A stretch of DNA of 64,000 bases, from positions 19,161,576 to 19,225,575 of the forward strand of contig CM049309.1 in assembly GCA_026874595.1 (NCBI GenBank). Direction: 5' to 3'. The notes under the pieces are model-generated. The model was not told the origin of the DNA. It made no database searches and saw only the letters and a program-made list of their open reading frames with translations. Each line of letters begins with the position of its first letter. Position 1 is the first letter of the stretch. The stretch comes from Sipunculus nudus (taxonomy: Eukaryota > Annelida > Sipuncula > Golfingiida > Sipunculidae). Made by a program: the position numbers and the translations under genes. Below are positions 55,701 to 64,000 of this stretch, in pieces.

Positions 55701-58700
55701 GTATATTACCATTTCAAAATTTAAGAGGTATAATGCAAAACATCTGATTGCTGAACTTAAGATGTAACATGACTGCTATTTGTCAGTCTCAAAATGAAAT
55801 CACAAATCTTATACCACGGAAAAGCTGCCAAAGATCTTATTGCATGGCAAATTTCATGGCAATCCATGTATTAATTATTGAGAAATAGTTGTCTTTGTAT
55901 AACACACAGAAATTACCTTGGCCTGTTATGTAGACTGTGGGTGACAGGACATTTAATAGGAAATTCATGACACATTAAAATTGAGGAAATGTGTCAGCTA
56001 ACATTTTTGTGATAACTGATAATTATACAATGATAATATGACAAATTAACATGACAAATGCAGAAAAAGGACTTATATGCAGATATTTATGAATCTTAAT
56101 ACATTACAACATCAGTAGATATTTTACTGCAATATCTGCTGAAAGTCAAATCATGACATTATTCTTTTAACAATATTTATACCATCCTAATGCTATATAA
56201 ACACCAGCACCATTTCAGCCTTCTGACAATAGAGAGTCCCAAATCAGTGTCAGAGTGCCTTTACATCTTGTATCAAGGGCTGCCCTATAACGCTTGATGA
56301 GGAAGAGAAAGTTGTTATCATTTTTGACAGTGCCTCATGGCCAACAGCTTTGCTGCCACTTTAAATAAACTAAACCAATCATAAGAAATGTTTGCTTACT
56401 TTCTAAGAACACCTACCATGTGTGAGAACAATTCCATTTTAATTAAGTTTTGTAAATCCCCCTGCTTTTTCCATGAATTTCTGAAAGCATGAACACAAGC
56501 ATGTCTCGCATGAGTTAATGTTCAATACACAATAGATAAATTAAAGGTGACACAGCAATTGAAATGTTACCACAACAATTAATTTTCACTTTGGTGTGTG
56601 AGCTCACATGTATTCTTTTCTGTTAATAAAACACTCACAGCCCAATGTTAAGATTACCAACTATTTAAAACTGTACAGAGGCAAACAGATGGATGGTCAT
56701 TGCTGTGCATTCCCACATATGACTTGTGTCACGGCTCAAAATACAGGCTTACCAGCCTACCAGCTCACAGCTACATAAACACCTGGACTTGAAAACTGAA
56801 GTGTATATAATGGGTGGAGACTGACTTTGTCACTTAAGTACTGTTTACAGAAACAGCCCAGCAAACTGTGCAGTAGCTAATTTGAAGTGAAACCACTTGG
56901 GAAGTGAAACATGATAACATAAAAATCAACACTGTGTATCCTCTATGTATGAGTGTGTTTTTTTTAATATGGATAATTTGGATTTTTAATAAAGGTTAGG
57001 ATCCAACCAGCAGGGGGCACTACATACTGCTGAATGATAAGAATAAATATATGACAACAGACAATATAAAGAGTGGGTTTTAAGACTTTTAATTAAGATC
57101 CATGAAAAATATTAAAGAAATGGCAGTTATATAGAAATTAAGAGTAAAATCTTTGTGATTATTTTAAAATAACACTTTATGTATTGGCAGTAACTTGGTT
57201 TGAATCAGACCAATCAGTAAATCCTATTTAATATAAAAATCTAATCTATCTTGTTTCATTTCTTCTTGAATCTTACCTGCAACTAAACATTAAATCAACC
57301 AATGAACTATTAAAAGAATCTATTAAACAACCATTTTTCAAAATGATGAATTACATTTCCCCCTAGGGCTTATTACTCATATAGCTCCATATGGATTTAA
57401 ACATTTAATCTAATAAATTGATCCCTTATCAAAATTATCAAACAATTATACTTTCCCCAAGCAAATAATACACAGATATCAGATATTCATAAAGTGATGC
57501 AGTTTCGAGGTCCACACCTGAGTCACTTGGTAATATCTAGATATTATAATGATGAATGTTAATCATTCAGACGAATGAGTGACCATTAGGCAGGAGAACA
57601 GGTGTTCTAGAGCAAATATTAGCTACAAAAGTGTCCAGGCTGACCACACTTGACCATTACATGAGAGCTTGCTTGACAATTAAAGGACAGAACATTTGAC
57701 GATAACAGAAAAGTGTACTTGACTTACCTGTCCATCAGACTCCTATTCCTGACTGAACTTGGAGTGAAGTGCAGCAGTTTGCGACAAAAGTGATGGAGAT
57801 TATGGAATGCGCAGGCTACGCTTACTTCAAAGACTCTCCCCTGCAGATGGTAATTGTAACCCAACTAGCTGGCCTTTCACCATACTATTGACTATCTGAA
57901 AGTGTAAGTGTGTAAATATTAGTGTTAGAACACAATCCGCGAGACCAGCTCACAAATACCAGTGTCAACCCCCAGGGGAGAAATCGTGCCCGACACAATA
58001 GAAATCACTCTCCTCGTATGCTCCCATATGTCCTGGTCCACACTAATGTTTAGTCTGATTATGTTTTTATTTGAAGAGGAAACTGTTCTCCTGGTATTAT
58101 ATTTGCCACATTAATGACCATGGATCCCAACTACTTGATCACCACTTCCTCTTATCCTTCTTCCTTCCTGTCTGCTCAGGTTTTTGAACAATTTAATTCT
58201 TGTATCAACTGCTAACTTTGCTTCCACTGTTTACTGGATTATGTGGGTTCAGTTTCAATTGGTGCCAAAACATCACAGTTCATGCCATCACTGGCTGGAA
58301 GCCAGACAGGGTGGGATGCAAAATGGCACATACAAAAATTGCATTTTTGCAATTTTGTTACAAATCATTTACTGTTTCACAGACTCTGGATCCAAATCTT
58401 ACGAAGAGAGCTAGCAATTAATTTTTAATTTACCAACCAAGACAACCGAAATTTTGCCAATTTGTAGTTAGGGTACAAAAAGTGGTTCAGTTCTTTAACT
58501 AAATTCATGCCAATTTCAATAATACATTTGTAAATTATCTTCTAACATTATTTGTCCAATTGTCAAGGTGGAATCTTGGCATGAACACTGATTAGTAAAT
58601 GTACTCATTACAAATCAATTTTTATCAACTAAAAGTCTGAGCACTGATTCCACATAATTTTTTTTTATATCATGTGGCCCTGCCATCGAAAAGGAAATTC

Positions 58701-59794
58701 AACTGCCTCATTTTCTGGCTCTGATGATGTCAACAGAGCGTGTGCATTTAAAATCTACAACCAGAAGACCTACCACTGTTTAAGTTAGAACATTAAGAAC
58801 CAGATTTAATCTGATCAATAGCTCTAAAGAGGTAAAACTGACCAAGTTTTTGTGTGATCCTCCTTAAATCAGCATGTGAAAATTTTCTATTTCAACAAAC
58901 TTGTTGACAAGAAATTGTACATTTATTTCAGTGGGAATTTATTCATGGATGCAGAGCTCCAAGTTGTTAAGATGTATGCAGTTTGAGTTTAATATAATGA
59001 AATAAAATAAATCATTTTAGCCTTTCTACATGTATAATATACTGTGGTTGGTTTTTAAAAATCATATTTGTGAGATTAAATATTTGTGATTTTGATTTTT
59101 TCAATGTTCACAAGGGTTTAATTTTCATGATACAGTAATAAACAAGTGCTGTATATTTGTAACTAGACATAATTATTTGATATAGACCAAAGGGAACATC
59201 CAACAAGTGGAAATTTCTCTTCATTGTCAGATAAAATAACAGGTCTAAAATTATCTAAAAGTCTTCAATTTATTATGTTAAATAAAGTATCATTCTTTGA
59301 CCTGTGACACTGAAGGAAGGGTAAACATACAAGAAAATCTCAGTTGACAAGGTAATACAATATGACTGTTAACCTTATTCACAAAGGTGTACTAATTCCC
59401 CAGTGGCAAACATTGTGAATTTGAAACCCTCATGCATAAAAATTCAACCACACAGTATAAATACATTTTTCATATCAAAAAGATACCACATAGCATGTAA
59501 TACCTGTGTATTCAAGACTTGTCTTCACTTAGAGTTACTAGAATGTGTTTCAGATAATGAGATGTTCTGACAGACAATGGATGGAGGCACATTTCTCGGG
59601 CACAGCAGATGGAAATTCTAGATGTTATCAAAATTTCATTGATTAAGATGAATGGCAGGCCAGACAGACAACAGAGGGACAAAGAGAAGACAGTTCATGT
59701 AGTATGATAAAAGGATTAGGGTGAGATGACACAGCAACATTTTTTTCATTTAGCACCAGTACTGCCCTTTCTTCACTGGTTTCCAGCTTAGCAT
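55701..59794. other. Long spacer, no gene recognised
   Basis: AT-rich, mostly non-repetitive. A CACATGTATTCTTTT block at about 56603 is shared with 27683-27740. A CTCF-like site is at 57007. Frames at 58184-58428 overlap in three registers with no domain and are incidental. Confidence 0.4.
57007..57021 (+). promoter_or_regulatory. CTCF-type motif
   Basis: CCAGCAGGGGGCACT matches the core CTCF consensus (CCASYAGRKGGCRS) at every position. CTCF is conserved in many bilaterians. Occupancy cannot be judged from sequence. Confidence 0.5.
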
Positions 59795-60002
59795 AATGCC
59801 AGCAATTCACCTACCTCTTCTTAAGAATTTATGCAATCTGAGGCTTACTCTGCCTACATGTTGATGAACTCAAGGTAATTCCTGTTAAAAGAGTTTTTAT
59901 AATGCCTCTGTGTATGAGCTTTTTCATGAACAAGTTGTTGGTAAACACAGCACATGCACCAATGTTGACAAACATAACATCCTTATAACCTAGATGCAAC
60001 CA
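59795..60002. repeat. Dispersed repeat family F, copy F5 (truncated by satellite)
   Basis: Aligns with F3: CAGCAATTCACCTACCTCTT, TTTTTATAATGCCTCTGTGT, TTGTTGGTAAACACAG, AATGTTGACAAACATAAC, then GATGCAACC where F3 has GGTTGCATATA-type sequence. The 41-bp array begins there. Confidence 0.55.
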
Positions 60003-62619
60003 TCACAAAGACTAGGGATTCAAACTGACTGTGGCACTGACCCTCACAAAGTCTAGGGATTTAAACTGGCCTTAGCACTGACCCTCACAAAGTCTAGGGA
60101 TTTAAACTGGCCTTAGCACTGACCCTCAGAAAGACTAGGGATTCAAACTGCCCTTAGCACTGACCCTAACAAAGATTAGGGATTCAAACTGGCATCAGCA
60201 CTGACCCTCACAAAGATTAGGGATTCAAACATGCCTTAGTACTGACCCTCACAAAAACTAGGGATTCAAACTGGCGTCAGCACTGACCCTCACAAAGACT
60301 AGAGATTCAAATTGGCATCAGCACTGACCCTCACAAAGATTAGGGATTTAAACTGGCCTTAGCACTGACCCTCACAAAGACTAGGGATTCAAACTGCCCT
60401 TAGCACTGACCCTAACAAAGATTAGGGATTCAAACTGGCATCAGCACTGACCCTCACAAAGATTAGGGATTCAAACATGCCTTAGTACTGACCCTCACAA
60501 AAAATAGGGATTCAAACTGGCGTCAGCACTGACCCTCACAAAGACTAGAGATTCAAACTGGCATCAGCACTGACCCTCACAAAGACTAGGGATTTAAACT
60601 GGCCTTAGCACTGACCCTCACAAAGACTAGGGATTCACAGTGGCCTCAGCACTGACCCTCACAAAGACTAGGGATTCAAACTGGCATCAGCACTGACCCT
60701 CACAAAGACTAGAGATTTAAACAGGCATCAGCACTGACCCTCACAAAGACTAGGGATTTAAACTGGCCTTAGCACTGACCCTCACAAAGACTAGGGATTT
60801 AAACTGGCCTTAGCACTGACCCTCACAAAGACTAGGGATTCAAACTGGCCTCAGCACTGACCCTCACAAAGACTAGGGATTCAAACTGGCCTTAGCACTG
60901 ACCCTCACAAGACTAGGGATTCAAACTTGCCTTAGCACTGGCCCTCACAAAGACTAGGGATTCAAACTGGCCTTAGCACTGACCCTCACAAAGATTAGGC
61001 ATTTAAGCTGGCCTCAGCACTGACCCTAACAAAGATTAGGGATTCAAACTGGCCTTAGCACTGACCCTCACAAAGACCAGGGATTAATACTGCCCTTAGC
61101 ACTGACCCTCACAAAGATTAGGGATTCAAACTGCCCTTAGCACTGACCCCACAAAGACTAGGGATTCAAACTGGCCTAAGCACTGATCCTCACAAAGACC
61201 AGGGATTCAAACTGGCCTTAGCACTGACCCTCACAAAGACTAGGGATTCAAACTGGCCTTAGCACTGACCCGCACAAAGACTAGGGATTCAAACTGGCCT
61301 GAGCACTGAACCTAACAAAGATTAGGGATTCAAACTGGCCTCAGCACTGACCCTCACAAAGACTAGGGATTCAAACTGGCCTTAGCACTGACCCTCACAA
61401 AGACTAGGGATTCAAACTGCCCTTAGCACTGACCCTCACAAAGACTAGGGATTCAAACTGGCCTCAGCACTGACCCCACAAAGACTAGAGATTCAAACTG
61501 GCCTTAGCACTGACCCTAACAAAGACTAGAGATTCAAACTGGCCTTAGCACTGACCCTCACAAAGACTAGGGATTCAAACTGGCCTCAGCACTTACCCTC
61601 ACAAAGATTAGGGATTCAAACTGGCCTCAGCACTGACCCTAACAAAGATTAGGGATTTAAACTGGCCTCAGCACTGACCCTCACAAAGTCTAGGGATTCA
61701 AACTAGCCTTAGCACTAACCCTCACAAAGACTAGGGATTCAAACTGGCCTCAGCACTGACCCTCACAAAAACAAGGGATTCAAACTGGCCTATGAACTGA
61801 CCCTCACAAAGACTAGGGAGTCAAACTTGCCTTAGCACTGGCTCTCATAAAGACTAGGGATTCAAACTGGCCCCAGCACTGAACCTAACAAAGATTAGGG
61901 ATTCAAACTGGCCTCAGCACTGACCCTCACAAAGACTAGGGATACAAACTGGCCTCAGCACTGACCCTCACAAAGACTAGGGATACAAACTTGCCTTAGC
62001 ACTGACCCTCACAAAGACTAGGGATACAAACTGGCCTTAGTACTGACCCTCACAAAGACTAGGGATTCAAACTGGCCTCAGCACTGACCCTCACAAAGAC
62101 TAGGGATACAAACTGGCCTCAGCACTGACCCTCACAAAGACTAGGGATTCAAACTGGCCTCAGCACTGACCCTCTTAAAGACTAGGGATATAAACTGGCC
62201 TCAGCACTGACCCTCACAAAGACTAGGGATACAAACTGGCCTCAGCACTGACCCCACAAAGATTAGGGATTCAAACTTGCCACAGCACTGACCCTAACAA
62301 AGATTAGGGATTCAAACTGGCCTCAGCACTGACCCTTACAAAGATTAGGGATTCAAACTGGCCTCAGCACTGACCCTCACAAAGACTAGGGATTCAAACT
62401 GGCCTTAGCACTGACCCTCACAAAGAGTAGGGATTCAAACTGGCCTCAGCACTGATCCTCACAAAGACTAGGGATTAAAACTGGACTCAGCACTGACCCT
62501 CATAATGACTAGGGATTCAAATTGGCCTTTGCACTGACCCTCACAAAGACTAGGGATTCAAATTGGCCTTTGCACTGACCCTCACAAAGACTAGGGATTA
62601 AAACAGAATGTGGCACTGA
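60003..62619 (+). repeat. 41-bp satellite, about 63 copies
   Basis: Unit: CACAAAGACTAGGGATTCAA then ACTGGCCTCAGCACTGACCCT, 41 bp. Variants include GATTAGG, TTTAAACT, CCTTAGC and occasional 40-bp units (ACCCCACAAAG). Locally there is higher-order structure: the six-unit block holding ATGCCTTAGTACTGACC (60231) recurs 246 bp later (60477). Edge units are degenerate. The period is not a multiple of three, so the array is not coding. Confidence 0.97.
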
Positions 62620-64000
62620 CCACAGACAGTCAATGCATGTGAAAGTCCTAGTGATGGTAAGTGCCATAGTTCCAGTGAGGGCATATCTCACTCTTTGTCA
62701 AAATCAATTTAAAACCTAATTCTCAGTGCAGGTTAGTACCTTAGTTTTAGTGATGGTCACAACTTCAGTCTTATATCAAATTGTGAGCATCAGTGTTGAA
62801 AAGCCATACTGCAAACCATACTGCAGGCCAATGGTGTACAGTTTTTACTTATTCAGTTTCTGGTAACTGCATTCACTGCACAGCAACAGGTCTTAATGCA
62901 CCTGGTCTTATGCCTGGCTGATGGGTATACTAACTGTCCATACAACAAAAGAAACATGGACTTACTTGTCTGCAGTCATGATTATCCGTTGGAATTTCAT
63001 ATATTCAAACCACTGCTGGGGAAAATCACATTGAATTATATAAAGGAGTTCACCAATTTCTCTCACTGGTTCAACTGGAGCCCAGGACCCAGTTTCTGAT
63101 GGGCAATAAAGCAAAAGGGCTAATCGGTTTACATTATTTTTGGTTGAATGATCGATATTACTGAGGGGCCAACTATGTAACGTTCTTGTAAATCTAATAT
63201 ATTGATCTCCATGGGAGACCCACACTGCTGAACACAACTGGTTATTGCGTTGTCTCCAAACATGCATGCAGGAGTCTGTGTTGGTCGTCAGGGAATTTTA
63301 AAATCCATCATGACAAAATAATCAATTACTAAAGGAACGTGTCCTTGGATTAAAAGAATGTGCATTTTTTTTGTTCTTCATCACAAAAACCATTTCATAC
63401 CACTTTACAGAAAAGATGTACTCATCCATCTAAGTACGGTGACCCTGATCTGTTTATTTCAATCCTGCTTTGAAAATCCAATTCTCATTACTGAATATGA
63501 CAATCTAATACATCATATTTGCTCTGTTAATTAAACAGTACGAGGGTCAGTTAATTACTTCTGGGAATGTTGTCATTTGTCATGAAGAATGTGGAAATCT
63601 GTTGTCATTGAGTTCTTAGATCTTGTTTTTCACACACACCAAATTAATACTATACGAACAAATTTTAATTGGGTTTTCTGAACTCTGTTTGGGATATACT
63701 GATCAGGGATTAAGGCTCTCCTAATGCAGCTGGTATACAAGAAAATCCTCAAAGCTGTGGTTACACGATCTGGGACCACGGCAGAATATAACTGCTGTGC
63801 AAGGAGTGTAAGGGACTAACAAAGGAAACAGAGCACTTTAATTCAACTAATGGGTGAAACACTTAATAAATTTATAAAGATTTTCTTTATCATTTTCAGG
63901 GTCAAGATCATAATTATTATACAATTTTAAAAAATATTCAATTTCACAGTTTAACAAAAGAATTGACAAGAACAGCTTTTTTGAAGGCTCAAAAACAGAT
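62620..64000. other. Spacer, no feature seen
   Basis: Non-repetitive DNA. The overlapping frames at 62896-63267 on both strands have no recognisable domain. Confidence 0.4.

Noticed and set aside
58184-58428. Three overlapping frames of 61-76 residues
   Set aside because: No domain, three registers open at once, no splice or start context; chance frames.
60003-62619. CRISPR-like array because of regular repeats
   Set aside because: The 41-bp units are contiguous with no unique spacers, and the sequence is animal DNA; it is a satellite.

Overview
The window reads as nuclear DNA of a marine invertebrate animal. It is AT-rich, almost gene-free and dense in short transposable elements. The repeat mix suggests a lophotrochozoan, most likely a mollusc and possibly a bivalve: tRNA-derived SINEs, tandem-repeat-bearing non-autonomous elements with GGTGGCGCCACC palindromes, GGAC microsatellites ending in terminal hairpins, and a chromodomain Ty3-type retrotransposon. 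That assignment is inference from repeat style; no host gene is present to anchor it. I see no host exon that I can support. Nearly all open frames are chance frames or pass through repeats.

The centrepiece is a complete, apparently young Ty3/Gypsy-type LTR retrotransposon (7760-14562). Its two 572-bp LTRs look identical base for base by eye, begin TGTAGC and end GCTACA, and are flanked by a CAAG target duplication. Gag (8362-9246) and Pol (9250-13563) lie in the SAME frame, separated by one UGA codon in the context CAA UGA CAA UUA. This matches the leaky stop context known from tobamoviruses, so Gag-Pol is probably made by stop-codon readthrough. Pol carries protease, reverse transcriptase, RNase H, an HHCC/D,D35E integrase, a GPY/F-like module, a short acidic tandem repeat and a C-terminal chromodomain. 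The element landed inside an older inverted-repeat element, whose halves lie at 7631-7759 and 14567-14815.

Layout. 1-3640: a SINE, a copy of dispersed repeat 'F', a minisatellite and AT-rich spacer. 3645-5212: a non-autonomous DNA transposon with ~25-bp terminal inverted repeats. 5213-7630: spacer and a small MITE candidate. 7631-14815: nested retrotransposon and its target. 16990-18575: element A1 (280-bp dimeric tandem repeats). 19281-20594: element B1 with a 31-G run. 23180-24010 and 26640-27270: 60-bp and 35-bp minisatellites. 28359-29871: foldback-like element. 30463-30731: hAT-like MITE. 35084-38069: element E2 interrupted by A2. 38860-43703: element D interrupted by B2, followed by a second copy, B3. 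43900-50190: SINEs, F repeats and a pogo-like MITE. 50635-52364: B4 (reverse). 53133-55265: E1. 60003-62619: a 41-bp satellite of about 63 copies with local higher-order structure.

The repeats form a stratigraphy: young insertions (LTR element, B2, A2) sit inside older elements, and several families share two motifs (the GGTGGCGCCACC palindrome, and a GGAC run followed by a terminal hairpin). The best candidates for undescribed biology are the readthrough-organised retrotransposon and the A/B/D/E elements, whose architecture resembles non-autonomous Helentron-type (rolling-circle) elements.
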